Assembly (NCBI GenBank): GCA_026387895.1
Contig: JAPLKT010000146.1
Location: 1-43,682, forward strand
Reading direction: 5' to 3'
Source of the DNA: Gemmatimonadota bacterium
Lineage (GTDB): Bacteria; Gemmatimonadota; Gemmatimonadetes; Gemmatimonadales; Gemmatimonadaceae
DNA length: 43,682 bases
Below are positions 8,543 to 17,787 of the stretch, one piece after another. Position numbers and translations under genes: made by a program. Position 1 is the stretch's first letter; each line of letters starts with the position of its first letter. The notes beneath the pieces are model-generated. The model saw nothing but the letters and a program-made list of their open reading frames with translations, had not been told where the DNA came from and did not search any database.

Positions 8543-10107
8543 GCGGTCACCTCGCGACGCGCGCCGGTCATGAAGGGGCCGAGGATTTCTTCGCTCGCAT
8601 CGGCGCGGTTGAGCACCGTCACAATCTTCCCGCCGTACATCACCGCAATGCGATCCGACAAGCTCAACACCTCGCGCAACTCGGCGCTCACCAAGAGGAT
8701 TGCTTTCCCGGCCTCACGCGCGTTGCGGAGCTCGCCGTGAATGAACTCGATCGCCCCAACATCGACGCCGCGCGTCGGTTGGGCCGCGAGCAGGGCGACA
8801 AACTGACGCGACATCTCTCGAGCAATGACAACCTTCTGTTGATTCCCGCCCGAGAGGGTCCGGGCTGCGAGCAGTGGTTCGGTCGGCCGGATATCATATT
8901 CTGTGATCTTAGCCTGCGCATGGGCCATCACCGCCGCGACGTCGATCGCCGCGCCGCTGGTGAAACGATGCTGTTGCCCAAGGATCAGATTGTCGGCAAT
9001 CGTGTAGTCGAGAATCAGTCCGCGCCGATGCCGGTCTTCAGGAATGTGCGAGAGTCCTACGTCGCCGCGATCGCGAACGCTCAACGCCGTGATGTCAAAC
9101 CCACCGAGCGACATCGCGCCACTCACGGCGGGACGCAACCCGGCGAGCGCCTCGAGGAGTTCAGTCTGTCCATTCCCTTCCACGCCCGCGATGCCGAGGA
9201 TCTCGCCCGGTTGAATCGCGAACGACACATCGTTCACCGCGCGTTCCACGCGAGCGCCGCGTACCACGAGATTTTTCACTTCGAGCGCCGGCGCACCCAT
9301 CGCGCGTGCGCCACCATGGGCGACCTTCACGCCGAGGTCGACGTTGCGCCCGACCATCGCTTTCGCGATCCCTTCGGGGCTTGTGTCGCGCGTAGCCATG
9401 CGGGCTACGGTCTCGCCTTGGCGCATCACCGTGACGTGCTCGGTAACGTGCATGACTTCGTCGAGCTTGTGCGTGATCAGGATGATCGTGGCGCCACCAT
9501 CGCGCACGCGCCGCAGGACCTTCCACAGCTCAGCGACTTCAGGGGGCGACAGCACCGCGGTGGGTTCATCGAGCAACAGGATGCGTGCGCCGCGGTAGAG
9601 CGTCTTGAGGATCTCCACGCGCTGCGCTTCGCCAACGGAGAGGTCGGCGACCAGGCGGTCCGCTGGCACGTGCAGGCCGCTTTGTTCGCAGAGTGACTCC
9701 ACTTCACGGATTGCGCGCGCTGCGTCGAAGGTCGCAACACCCACTGGTTCGCGACCTAGCACCACATTCTCCGCCACCGTCAGCGTCGGCACGAGCATGA
9801 AGTGCTGATGCACCATCCCCACGCCGGCGCTAATCGCCTGCGCCGTGCTCCAGCCAGTCACGTCGCGCCCGCCAACTTCGATCGTGCCACCATCGGGGGC
9901 GAACATCCCGGCGAGCATCTTCATCAGGGTCGACTTCCCAGCGCCGTTCTCTCCCACCAACGCGTGGATCTCGCCCTGGCGCACCTCGAGCGATGCGCCG
10001 CGGTTCGCCCGCACGGGTCCGAAGCGCTTGTCGATCCCAGTCATGCGGACCGCCGGGGCCTTCGTGTCGTGCGGGGCGCTTAACGGGGTGCTCAAAGGGG
10101 TGCTCAT
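8539..10107 (-). CDS. BMP-type ABC transporter, duplicated ATP-binding protein (NupO/YufO-like)
   Basis: A 522-residue protein with two fused nucleotide-binding domains. The first has Walker A GENGAGKST (about residues 53-60), a signature LSVGEAQRVEI and Walker B ILLLDEPTAVL. The second has a degenerate Walker A (GVEGNGQTE), signature LSGGNQQKVVIAREM, and no canonical LLLDEP Walker B (ALLAAQPTRGVDVGA); this asymmetry is normal for sugar/nucleoside ABC ATPases. The N-terminus has a short STPLSTPLSAP repeat before the first domain, so the exact start is a little uncertain. ATGA overlaps at both ends couple it to the binding-protein gene and to permease 1. Confidence 0.93.
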   Translation of the reverse strand: MSTPLSTPLSAPHDTKAPAVRMTGIDKRFGPVRANRGASLEVRQGEIHALVGENGAGKSTLMKMLAGMFAPDGGTIEVGGRDVTGWSTAQAISAGVGMVHQHFMLVPTLTVAENVVLGREPVGVATFDAARAIREVESLCEQSGLHVPADRLVADLSVGEAQRVEILKTLYRGARILLLDEPTAVLSPPEVAELWKVLRRVRDGGATIILITHKLDEVMHVTEHVTVMRQGETVARMATRDTSPEGIAKAMVGRNVDLGVKVAHGGARAMGAPALEVKNLVVRGARVERAVNDVSFAIQPGEILGIAGVEGNGQTELLEALAGLRPAVSGAMSLGGFDITALSVRDRGDVGLSHIPEDRHRRGLILDYTIADNLILGQQHRFTSGAAIDVAAVMAHAQAKITEYDIRPTEPLLAARTLSGGNQQKVVIAREMSRQFVALLAAQPTRGVDVGAIEFIHGELRNAREAGKAILLVSAELREVLSLSDRIAVMYGGKIVTVLNRADASEEILGPFMTGARREVTA

Positions 10108-11141
10108 CGGCTGCTCGGGACAGCGATACGGCCAGCGACAATATCCGCTTTCAGCGCTTCGATCCGTGCGCGCACCGCGTCGGAAATCAGCGCCTTGTTG
10201 TTCGCGTCGTACACGTAGCCCACGCCGTCCTCCGCGAGGCCGAAGTTGTAAATACCGCCCGTGAACGACTTGTCCTTTACGCGCGAGATCACGTCATAGA
10301 CCGCGTTGTCCACGCGCTTCACCATCGACGTGAGTACGCGTCCCGGAGCTTCCTTATACTGATCGGCGTCCACCCCGATGCCGTACTTATTGAGCGTACG
10401 AGCGGCTTCGAACACGCCCAGCCCGGTGGAGCCGGAGGCGTGGTAGATGACGTTCACACCCTGCTGATACTGGCTGAGCGCGAGTTCCTTGCCGCGTCCC
10501 GGATTGCGGAACGCCTCGGGGGTCACCCCCGCGTACTGCGCAATCACCGCGCAGTCGGCACACACGGCTTTCACACCCGCTCGGTAACCGGCCTCGAACT
10601 TATGAATCAGTGGCGAGTCCATGCCGCCTACAAATCCCATCTTCTTGGAGTTTCCAACGAGCGCTGCAATCGCCCCGACCAAGAACGACCCCTGCTCCTC
10701 GCGGAACTTGAGCGCGGCCATATTCTTGGGCGGCTGCACGACCTTGCCGTCCTTATCGATCGACACCGCGTAATCGACGCCAGCGAAAGCGACGTTGGGG
10801 TATTCCTTGGCCAGCTCGGTCAGGTCATCCGTAAAGATGAACCCGACGCCAATCACGAGGTCCATCCCCTCAGCGGCCAGCAACCGAAGCCCCGCCTCAC
10901 GGTCCGACCCTTCGCCAGGTTCAACAAACCGCACGTGCGCCCCGAGCTTCTCGGCGGCGCGCATGGCCCCCACGTAGGCGCCGTCATTGAACGACTTGTC
11001 GCCACGGCCGCCGAGGTCGAAGACGACCCCCACGTTGAGCCCTGCGCCCGTGGGAGGTACCGCCGCACCCGAGGGGCGGACGAATAACAGCGCGATATGG
11101 ACGGCGAGTAGCACGCCCACGACCGTAAGGATTCGACGCAT
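10104..11141 (-). CDS. BMP family ABC transporter substrate-binding protein
   Basis: 345 residues from the ATG at 11141. An N-terminal hydrophobic segment (ILTVVGVLLAVHIALLF) serves as signal peptide or anchor; there is no lipobox cysteine, unlike many Bmp lipoproteins. The mature part has the family hallmarks NVGVVFDLGGRGDKSFND near residue 40, then KEYPNVAFAGVDYA, and VIYHASGSTGLGVFEAA in the second lobe, followed by GVDADQYKEAPGRVLTSM. It captures nucleosides (or a related ligand) in the periplasm for the ABC importer encoded downstream, with ATGA coupling. The open frame extends further upstream to 11396, but that part is antisense to the SCO gene and is not coding. No good ribosome site precedes the ATG; CCTCC sits there instead. 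The 77-bp divergent gap to the SCO gene should contain promoters for both. Confidence 0.9.
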   Translation of the reverse strand: MRRILTVVGVLLAVHIALLFVRPSGAAVPPTGAGLNVGVVFDLGGRGDKSFNDGAYVGAMRAAEKLGAHVRFVEPGEGSDREAGLRLLAAEGMDLVIGVGFIFTDDLTELAKEYPNVAFAGVDYAVSIDKDGKVVQPPKNMAALKFREEQGSFLVGAIAALVGNSKKMGFVGGMDSPLIHKFEAGYRAGVKAVCADCAVIAQYAGVTPEAFRNPGRGKELALSQYQQGVNVIYHASGSTGLGVFEAARTLNKYGIGVDADQYKEAPGRVLTSMVKRVDNAVYDVISRVKDKSFTGGIYNFGLAEDGVGYVYDANNKALISDAVRARIEALKADIVAGRIAVPSSR

Positions 11142-11218
11142 AGGAGGGATACGTTCGCTGTTTTCGCAGGGGTGTGCAAGCAGTCCGGACCCGAAACTCT
11201 CGCTAGATTTCAGGGGCG

Positions 11219-12304
11219 ATGCCACTGATGCGTCCGACCGCCACCAACCGCCGCCCGCCTGCCCTCGCGGGGACCCCCCGCGCGACTCTCGCCGCTCGGG
11301 CGTTGGGGCCCGCGTTGGCCCTGTCGTGCCTGCTCGCGGCCTGTGGGCGGGCCGACACGCCGTTGCCGCACGCTGCCGACTCCACCGCGGTCGCAATCGC
11401 CCTGCCCCGGCCGTCGTTTACCCTGACCACCACCGACGGGCGCCCCTTCGATTTTCGGAAGGAGACGGCCGGCACGCTGACCTTTCTGCTGTTCGGCTAT
11501 ACCCATTGTCCCGACGTCTGCCCGGTGCACCTCGCCAACATGACGGCGGCGCTCGAGAAGCTGACTACGGCCGAACGGGCGCGTACGCGGGTCGTATTTG
11601 TAACGGTCGACCCCGACCGCGATTCTGCCACGGTGCTCCGAAAGTTCTTGAATGCCTTCAATCCGACCTACGTGGGGCTCACGGGCCGCCGTTCGGCGAT
11701 CGACAGCGCACAGAAGAGCGTCAACTTCGCCGCGGCCATCCTCTCCACGGACTCCGCGGGCGCTCCGGTGGTGACGCATTCGGCGCCGGTGGTAGTGTTC
11801 ACCGAGGACGACAGCGCGCACGTGATGTTCCCGTTCGGCGCCCGCCAAACCGAGTGGGCGCGTGAGATTCCTAAGCTGCTCGCGCGCGGTAGCGCCGCGC
11901 CCACGCTTTCGGTGGAGCGCGCGTACCTCGTGATTCCGATTGGTGACGCGCCCGCCGCGCTCTACTTTACCGCCCGCAACGGTGGTAGCACCGCCGATTC
12001 AGTGGTCGCGGTGGAAGTGCCGGGTGCGGGCGTGGCGTCGATGCACGAGCACCAGCACGACATGGCCACCGGCGCCATGCGGATGATTCCAGCTGCGGCC
12101 TACCCAGTGAACGCGGGCGCAACGATGCGCCTCGCCCCAGGGGGCGCGCATGTGATGATCGAGAAGCCGGCCCGCGCCTACACCCGTGGGGAACGCTTTC
12201 GGCTGCTGGTACGCTTCGCTCATGGCGGGGTGGTGACCACGGAGGTCTCGGTGATCACCTATGCCGACCTCGATACCGCCACGGCAGCGCCCGTGCGCCG
12301 ATGA
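11219..12304 (+). CDS. SCO1/SenC domain fused to PCu(A)C copper chaperone (lipoprotein)
   Basis: 361 residues. The signal peptide ends in a lipobox with Cys42 (LLAAC). Residues ~60-225 are a SCO (PrrC/Sco1) thioredoxin-fold domain with the copper-binding pair CPDVCP (Cys97, Cys101) and the distal His188 in THSAPVVVF. Residues ~230-350 are a PCu(A)C domain with the methionine/histidine cluster MHEHQHDM (276-283), Met288/Met290, and HVM (312-314). Both domains deliver copper to the CuA site of cytochrome c oxidase, usually as separate proteins; here they are fused. A CtaG-like assembly gene follows 31 nt downstream, consistent with oxidase assembly. An AGGGG ribosome site precedes the ATG at 11219; ATG 11228 is also possible. 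Confidence 0.9.
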   Translation: MPLMRPTATNRRPPALAGTPRATLAARALGPALALSCLLAACGRADTPLPHAADSTAVAIALPRPSFTLTTTDGRPFDFRKETAGTLTFLLFGYTHCPDVCPVHLANMTAALEKLTTAERARTRVVFVTVDPDRDSATVLRKFLNAFNPTYVGLTGRRSAIDSAQKSVNFAAAILSTDSAGAPVVTHSAPVVVFTEDDSAHVMFPFGARQTEWAREIPKLLARGSAAPTLSVERAYLVIPIGDAPAALYFTARNGGSTADSVVAVEVPGAGVASMHEHQHDMATGAMRMIPAAAYPVNAGATMRLAPGGAHVMIEKPARAYTRGERFRLLVRFAHGGVVTTEVSVITYADLDTATAAPVRR

Positions 12305-12335
12305 CTGTCCTTTCCCGCGACTGAGAACGACTCGC

Positions 12336-13145
12336 ATGCAATGGTGGTGTTCCGCACAAGGCACACAATGGAACTGGCGCTGGGTCGCGTACCCGGGCGT
12401 CTGGCTCTTTGTCGCGGCCGCAATCGCAATCGCGGTGTCGCTCGTGAAGGGCGAGCCCTGGCGCCGGATGTCCTTTGGGCACCGTGCAGCACTCATCGGC
12501 GGGTTGGCCGCACTCTGGATGGCGCTCGACTGGCCGCTCGGCCCACTGGCCGCTGGCTACTTGTCGTTCGCGCATGCGATTCAGTTCTTGATGACCGCGT
12601 TGCTCGCGGCGCCGTTGCTGCTCTACGGGCTCCGCATCGCCATCATCGAGAAAGCAGCGCGTGCGCCCTGGTCGGGACTTCCCGTAGCGCTCGGCCGCTT
12701 GCTCACGACACCGCTGATCGCTGCAATCCTGTTCAATGTGATTGTGGCGATCACGCACACGCCGAAGATTGTAGACGGCTACATGAAGTACCCACTCGGC
12801 GCGTTTGTCATCGATAGCGCCTGGCTGGTCGGCGGACTGCTGTTCTGGTGGTCGATTATCGTGCCAGTGCCGAATCACGGGAAGTTTCAGTTGCCGATGA
12901 AACTCCTGTATCTGCTCCTTGGCACGCTCTTTCACACACTGGTCGCGATGATTCTCGTATCCGCAGAGTTCCCGCTGTACGGGATCTACGAGATGGCGCC
13001 GCCTTTTCCGCTGATTGATGCCCTCTCCGACCAGAAGCTGGCCGGAAGTGTGATGGAGCTCGGCGGACTCGGCCTGATTTTCATTGCGGCTACTATCATT
13101 TTTTTCAAGTGGGCCAACGAAGACCGAAAGCAGGTGCCGCAGTGA
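12336..13145 (+). CDS. Cytochrome c oxidase assembly protein, CtaG (caa3-type) family
   Basis: 269 residues from ATG 12336, with about seven predicted membrane helices. Features typical of the CtaG_Caa3 family are the early VAYPGVWLFVAAA helix, LSFAHAIQFLMTALLAAPLLLYG, and conserved His residues in helices (AHAIQF, GTLFHTLVAMI). These proteins support maturation of the CuA centre or export of heme/copper for terminal oxidases; precise biochemistry is not settled. It sits right after the SCO-PCu(A)C fusion gene and overlaps nadB by 4 nt (GTGA). The upstream in-frame extension to 12261 overlaps the SCO gene and is discarded. Confidence 0.85.
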   Translation: MQWWCSAQGTQWNWRWVAYPGVWLFVAAAIAIAVSLVKGEPWRRMSFGHRAALIGGLAALWMALDWPLGPLAAGYLSFAHAIQFLMTALLAAPLLLYGLRIAIIEKAARAPWSGLPVALGRLLTTPLIAAILFNVIVAITHTPKIVDGYMKYPLGAFVIDSAWLVGGLLFWWSIIVPVPNHGKFQLPMKLLYLLLGTLFHTLVAMILVSAEFPLYGIYEMAPPFPLIDALSDQKLAGSVMELGGLGLIFIAATIIFFKWANEDRKQVPQ

Positions 13146-14653
13146 CCGAGCGCCTGCGCACGCGATTCGTGGTCATTGGAACCGGGGTCGCCGGGCTGCA
13201 TGCCGCGTGGCGTGCATCGGCCCACGGCGATGTCACGATTCTCACCAAAGCTTCCCTTTTCGATAGTGCGACGGCGTATGCCCAAGGTGGGATCGCCGCA
13301 GCGCTCGGGGCAGGGGACTCGCCGCAGTTGCATCGCCAAGACACGCTTGCGGCTGGAGCCGCGCTCTGCGATGCGGCCGCCGTGGAAGTGTTGGTCGCCG
13401 AGGGTCCGCAGCGTGTCCGCGAGTTGGCGAGTATTGGTGCTCGGTTTGACACCGATACGCGGGGCAAACTGTCGTTGGGGAAGGAAGCCGCGCATTCACG
13501 CCATCGGATTGTGCACGCACAGGGTGATCAAACGGGTGCCGAAGTGGCGCGCACATTGATCGAGCGTGTGAAGGCCACACCGAACATCACGATCATTGAG
13601 CGCGCGCGCGCGCTGGACCTGATTGTCTCAGGAACACGCTGCATTGGCGTGCGTGCGAGCGTCGCCGGACGCGCGGTGGAAATCATTGCTGACGCCACAG
13701 TGATCGCCACTGGCGGCTGCGGGCAGGTGTATCGCTACACCACGAATCCGGTGGTCGCGACTGGCGACGGCTTTGCGATCGCGCATCGTGCTGGCGTGCG
13801 ACTGGCCGACATGGAGTTCGTGCAATTCCATCCGACCGCGCTCAACACCCCGGAGACGCCGCTGGCGCTCATCTCCGAGGCCGTGCGTGGCGAAGGTGCG
13901 ATCCTCGTGAACGAACGGGGGCAGCGCTTCATGACGCGCCGGCATCGGCTCGCCGAACTCGCGCCACGCGATATCGTGTCGCGCGAGGTGTTCCGTGAAC
14001 AGATGGCAGGGTCGGCCGTGTATTTGGATGCGCGCAAGATTGCGCGCGTGTTCACGCGCCGGTTTCCTGGCATCTTCGCGCTCTGCCGCGCCCGCGGGAT
14101 TGATCCACGGAAGGACCGCATTCCGGTCACGCCGGCGGCGCACTACGTGATGGGCGGGATCATCACAGATCTCGCCGGACGTTCCTCCCTCGAACGGCTC
14201 TACGCCTGCGGCGAGGTGAGCTGCACGGGTGTGCACGGTGCGAATCGCCTCGCAAGCAACTCGCTACTCGAAGGGCTCGTCTTTGCTGAACGTGTAGCCA
14301 ACGACATGATTGCGATGCCGCGGCTCCCGCGCCTGCCACGTCTCCCGGCGTGGTCAGTGCCGTCGCTCGATGATCGCGGTGCCGCGCAAGTCGCTGCCGA
14401 TCGCATCCGCGAGGTGATGTGGATCGGGGCAGGGATCGCGCGCACGGCGAAGGGGCTGCGTCAGTGCATCGCCGAGCTCGACGACATTGGCTCCCGCATT
14501 GCCGCCGGTGCAACCGAGGAGCAAAATCTGCTCGACACCGCACGACTGATCGCGGAGGCTGCGCTCATGCGCAAGGAATCACGCGGCGGACACTTCCGGC
14601 AGGACTTCCCCCGCGAGAAGAAGAAATGGCGCGGGAAGCACATCGAGTGGTGA
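13142..14653 (+). CDS. nadB: L-aspartate oxidase
   Basis: 503 residues (E. coli NadB is about 540). It oxidises L-aspartate to iminoaspartate, the first step of de novo NAD synthesis. The FAD-binding GTGVAGLHAA is at residues 13-22, and SATAYAQGGIAAAL follows. Active-site and substrate blocks include GGCGQVYRYTTNP, VQFHPTALN, and HGANRLASNSLLEGLVFAERV near residue 375. The C-terminal helical domain is shorter than in the fumarate reductase relatives and ends in a basic tail. GTG 13142 overlaps the CtaG stop (GTGA). nadA and nadC follow after a convergent copD gene. Confidence 0.93.
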   Translation: MTERLRTRFVVIGTGVAGLHAAWRASAHGDVTILTKASLFDSATAYAQGGIAAALGAGDSPQLHRQDTLAAGAALCDAAAVEVLVAEGPQRVRELASIGARFDTDTRGKLSLGKEAAHSRHRIVHAQGDQTGAEVARTLIERVKATPNITIIERARALDLIVSGTRCIGVRASVAGRAVEIIADATVIATGGCGQVYRYTTNPVVATGDGFAIAHRAGVRLADMEFVQFHPTALNTPETPLALISEAVRGEGAILVNERGQRFMTRRHRLAELAPRDIVSREVFREQMAGSAVYLDARKIARVFTRRFPGIFALCRARGIDPRKDRIPVTPAAHYVMGGIITDLAGRSSLERLYACGEVSCTGVHGANRLASNSLLEGLVFAERVANDMIAMPRLPRLPRLPAWSVPSLDDRGAAQVAADRIREVMWIGAGIARTAKGLRQCIAELDDIGSRIAAGATEEQNLLDTARLIAEAALMRKESRGGHFRQDFPREKKKWRGKHIEW

Positions 14654-14660
14654 GCGCCGA

Positions 14661-15584
14661 CTAGCGCAGTCCAGGCGGTTCGGTCCCTACGAGTATCCCG
14701 GTCACGGTCAGCACAATCGCGGCGAAGATGCACTCCCAGAGGAGCGTTCCCGCGATTTGGCGCGCGCCCTTCGCCCGCGCGCGTTCCGGGCCCTTCCACC
14801 CGTGGAGCGCGCCGAACAGCAGCACCATCGCCACGGGCGCGATCTTCCAGAGCAATACGTCCGCGTAGACGCTTGGCCACAGATCACGGAACGGATGCGG
14901 CACGCGGAGCCACAGACTCAGCAGTCCCGTCGTGATCACCGCGCCAGCGCACACGATCGCCACGTGGTGGAACGCCTCAATCAGCGCCGCCGAACGTTCG
15001 CCGCCCCCCCGTGCGGCCGCATCACGTCGGACTTCGAGGGTCAGCACCAGCAGCGTGCCAATCCACCCGCCAGCGGCGAGCACGTGCACCCAATCGCTCG
15101 CCATCGACACCACCGTCCAATGCTTTTCGGCAATCGCATGGCCGGTCAGCGCGGGCATCAACGCCAAACCGACCGTGGCGACAGCGGCCATCGACCAGCC
15201 GCGCTCCCGTGCGTGCCCCGAACCGAAGCGCCCCACGAGAAACCCCGCGGCCGCGCCGGTGGCCGTGATCCCCTGTGCGATGACGGCCATCCCCCAGGCG
15301 GTCGAGGCCACGGCCCCGAGCATGGATTGTGAGCCATCGCCGAGGGCCTGCGCCTGAACCATGAGCCGAACCGGTGCAATGAGCGCGGCCAGCAGGGCGC
15401 CGATCAACCCGACCCACGCCACTGCGGGGAGTTCGCGGTGCGTTGCTCGCATCGTGGAGTCCGATAGCCGTTCAGCCACGAGGAACCGGAATGCCAGAGC
15501 GCCCACTGCCAGGGTGATCCCTGTCAGCGTGACGACGCGTGTGGCAACCGCCGCTGTTCCGCCGGCACTCTCGAGCAGATCCAT
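14661..15584 (-). CDS. CopD family copper-resistance membrane protein
   Basis: A 307-residue protein with about eight membrane helices. The segments [22 protein letters not shown] and [22 protein letters not shown] carry the conserved His residues seen in CopD/PcoD domains ([14 protein letters not shown]). CopD proteins take up copper across the inner membrane; in this setting, next to SCO/PCu(A)C and CtaG, the copper is plausibly for oxidase assembly (inference). The gene is on the opposite strand, placed exactly between nadB (7 bp away, convergent) and nadA (divergent), splitting the NAD genes. Confidence 0.8.
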   Translation of the reverse strand: MDLLESAGGTAAVATRVVTLTGITLAVGALAFRFLVAERLSDSTMRATHRELPAVAWVGLIGALLAALIAPVRLMVQAQALGDGSQSMLGAVASTAWGMAVIAQGITATGAAAGFLVGRFGSGHARERGWSMAAVATVGLALMPALTGHAIAEKHWTVVSMASDWVHVLAAGGWIGTLLVLTLEVRRDAAARGGGERSAALIEAFHHVAIVCAGAVITTGLLSLWLRVPHPFRDLWPSVYADVLLWKIAPVAMVLLFGALHGWKGPERARAKGARQIAGTLLWECIFAAIVLTVTGILVGTEPPGLR

Positions 15585-15711
15585 GAATGCAATAATCGCG
15601 GACCGTGCCTTGGAAACGCTACCCCTTGAGAACGCTCACCGATGGGAACGCCACCCCTCAAACCGGGGTTCTCACCTGCCACGCCACCCCGTTGTGACGC
15701 TATCATACAGG
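15585..15711. promoter_or_regulatory. Divergent copD/nadA promoter region
   Basis: This 127-bp gap must hold promoters for copD (minus) and nadA-nadC (plus). TATCAT at 15701-15706 resembles a -10 element but sits so close to the nadA ATG (15712) that a transcript from it would be nearly leaderless. GAGAAC (about 15628) and GTTCTC (about 15668) form an interrupted inverted repeat that could be a regulator site or chance. No -35 box is convincing. Confidence 0.3.
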
Positions 15712-16728
15712 ATGCCTTTTCCCCCCGCCCCAGCGGCCCCGTTCGCCGAACTCCACGAGGAGATCCGCCGGGCCGCGCGCGAGCGCAACGCCGTCATTCT
15801 CGCCCACAACTACGAACGTCCAGAAATTCAGGACGTCGCGGACTTCGTCGGAGATTCCCTCGGCCTCTCCCGCGAGGCCGCGCGGACCACTGCGGACACG
15901 ATCGTGTTTTGTGGCGTGCACTTCATGGCCGAGACCGCGGCCATCTTGTCGCCCAGCAAAACAGTCTTGCTCCCCGACCTCGCCGCGGGGTGCTCACTCG
16001 CCGATACCATCAACGCCGAACAGCTCCGCGCCTGGAAGGCGGAGCATCCGGGTGCGGTGGTGGTCGCGTACGTGAATACCACGGCCGAAGTGAAGGCCGA
16101 GAGCGACTACTGCTGCACGTCGGGGAACGCGGTCGAGGTGATCGAGGCGATCCCCGCCGACCAAGAGATTCTCTTTCTCCCCGACATGTTCCTCGGCGCG
16201 CACGTGCGGCGCCTCACGGGACGCAAGAATATTCGGGTGTGGATGGGCGAGTGCCACGTACACGCCGGCATCGATCCCGAGAACATTCGGCTCCAGCGCT
16301 CGCTGCACCCCCAGGCCGAATTTCTGGTGCATCCGGAATGCGGCTGTGCAACGAGCGTCGTCGAAGCGATCTCAGCGGGGGATGTCGATCCCCAAGGGGC
16401 GCACATCCTCTCCACCGAGGGGATGATCAAGCGGCCTGCGGAGTCGCACGCGAGCGAATTTATTGTTGCCACCGAAGTGGGAATTCTGCACCGGCTACAG
16501 CGGGCGTATCCCGATAAGACGTTCTACCCCGCGAATGAACGCGCCTCGTGTGCCTATATGAAGCTCACGACGATGCCGAAGGTGCTTGACGCGATTGTGA
16601 AGAACCAACATCGGATCACGGTTGATCCCGCCGTAGCGTCGCGCGCCAAGCTGGCCATCGACCGGATGGTGTCCATTGGCGGCACGACGCCGACGCCAGC
16701 GGGCCCCGGCGTAGACCCCGGCGAATGA
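15712..16728 (+). CDS. nadA: Quinolinate synthase
   Basis: 338 residues. It condenses iminoaspartate with dihydroxyacetone phosphate to quinolinate using a [4Fe-4S] cluster. Likely cluster ligands are Cys94 (LAAGCSLAD), Cys210 (HPECGC) and Cys280 (ERASCAYMK). Further family signatures are [20 protein letters not shown] near residue 29, [21 protein letters not shown], and [10 protein letters not shown] 15712 is preceded by CAGG; the in-frame GTG at 15694 is an alternative that would add six residues. The stop overlaps nadC by 4 nt (ATGA). The oxygen-sensitive cluster enzyme is coupled directly to the next pathway step. Confidence 0.95.
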   Translation: MPFPPAPAAPFAELHEEIRRAARERNAVILAHNYERPEIQDVADFVGDSLGLSREAARTTADTIVFCGVHFMAETAAILSPSKTVLLPDLAAGCSLADTINAEQLRAWKAEHPGAVVVAYVNTTAEVKAESDYCCTSGNAVEVIEAIPADQEILFLPDMFLGAHVRRLTGRKNIRVWMGECHVHAGIDPENIRLQRSLHPQAEFLVHPECGCATSVVEAISAGDVDPQGAHILSTEGMIKRPAESHASEFIVATEVGILHRLQRAYPDKTFYPANERASCAYMKLTTMPKVLDAIVKNQHRITVDPAVASRAKLAIDRMVSIGGTTPTPAGPGVDPGE

Positions 16729-17591
16729 GCGACACGGCAAGCGGGCTCCGCTTTCCACTCACGAAAGCGGCGCTTCTCGCACTCGTGCAAGAGGCGTTGC
16801 GCGAGGATCACGCTGAGGATGACGTCACGACGTTGGCCACGGTGCTCTCGTCGCAGCGTGCTCGTGCGCGACTCGTGGCGCGCGATACCGGCGTGATCGC
16901 TGGAGTTCCACTCGCGCTCGCGGCATTCCGTATTGCGGATCCCTCCATCGAGATTCGTACCGATTGCGAAGACGGCTCCGCCGTACAGCGCGGAGACACG
17001 GTGCTGCACATCGTGGGCCACGCGCGCGGAATCCTCGCGGCCGAACGCACGGCACTCAACTTCATGCAACGCTTGAGTGGTGTGGCCTCGCTTACGCATC
17101 GGTACGTGGAACTGGTAAAGGGTACGCGCGCCGCCATCCTTGATACGCGCAAGACGACCCCGGGCTGGCGACTACTGGAGAAGTACGCCGTTCGCTGCGG
17201 CGGTGGCACCAACCACCGCATGGACCTCGCGAGCGCGGTATTGATCAAGGACAATCATCTCGCCGCGGTCGATGGTGATGTCGAGGCGGCGGTCCGGCGT
17301 GTGCGCGAGTTCGCCACCACCAAGATTCCGGTGCAAGTGGAGTGCGACACGCTCGATCAACTCCGCGCAGCGATCGCCGCTGGCGCTGACAGCGTCCTCC
17401 TCGACAACATGTCCGTCGAGCAGATGCGCGAGGCTGTCGCAATCGCGGCTGGTCAGGTCATCACCGAAGCGAGCGGTGGCGTGCGACTCGACACGGTCCG
17501 CGCAATCGCCGAGTCCGGCGTGGACCGGATCAGCGTTGGGGCCCTCACGCACTCGGCGCCTGCCCTGAATCTCGCACTCGATTTCGAGTGA
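16725..17591 (+). CDS. nadC: Nicotinate-nucleotide diphosphorylase (carboxylating)
   Basis: 288 residues, normal for NadC (quinolinate phosphoribosyltransferase). It converts quinolinate and PRPP to nicotinate mononucleotide. Recognisable blocks are [10 protein letters not shown] near the N-terminus, [30 protein letters not shown] (substrate-binding Arg/Lys), [21 protein letters not shown], and VLLDNMS, all in the expected order. The ATGA overlap with nadA gives stoichiometric coupling. A small zinc-ribbon gene follows 25 nt downstream in the same direction. Confidence 0.95.
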   Translation: MSDTASGLRFPLTKAALLALVQEALREDHAEDDVTTLATVLSSQRARARLVARDTGVIAGVPLALAAFRIADPSIEIRTDCEDGSAVQRGDTVLHIVGHARGILAAERTALNFMQRLSGVASLTHRYVELVKGTRAAILDTRKTTPGWRLLEKYAVRCGGGTNHRMDLASAVLIKDNHLAAVDGDVEAAVRRVREFATTKIPVQVECDTLDQLRAAIAAGADSVLLDNMSVEQMREAVAIAAGQVITEASGGVRLDTVRAIAESGVDRISVGALTHSAPALNLALDFE

Positions 17592-17616
17592 CGCGTTCCT
17601 CGTGCGTCCCGACGCG

Positions 17617-17781
17617 ATGAGCGAGAGCTCCAGTGAAGCGCGCGCGCAAGGCTCGCGAGACGATGGTCCCGAGCACGGCGTTCCCTGTGACTACTGCGGC
17701 GTGGACGCGCTGCGGTGGCGGAAGTGCAAACTCATCTGCGAGAACTGCCACAACATCAACAAGTCCTGCGCCGACCTCTAG
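17617..17781 (+). CDS. 54-aa zinc-ribbon-like peptide
   Basis: A short ORF with six cysteines: Cys24 and Cys27 (CDYC), Cys37, Cys41 and Cys44 (CKLICENC) and Cys51, spaced like a compact zinc ribbon, preceded by an acidic, disordered head. Codon use is GC-rich and like the neighbours. It begins 25 nt after nadC and stops 6 bp before the convergent DUF255 gene, so it exactly fills the space. GTG 17602 in frame is an alternative start. Family unknown to me. It could be a metal-binding or nucleic-acid-binding regulator; nothing more can be said from sequence. Confidence 0.65.
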   Translation: MSESSSEARAQGSRDDGPEHGVPCDYCGVDALRWRKCKLICENCHNINKSCADL

Positions 17782-17787
17782 CCGTCC

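Noticed and set aside
8431-9696. 421-codon plus-strand ORF
   Set aside because: Antisense shadow of the duplicated ABC ATPase; His/Arg-rich composition without any family motif, whereas the minus frame has complete Walker and signature motifs.
12261-12335. N-terminal extension of the CtaG-like protein
   Set aside because: Overlaps the SCO-PCu(A)C gene in another frame; the family N-terminus fits ATG 12336.
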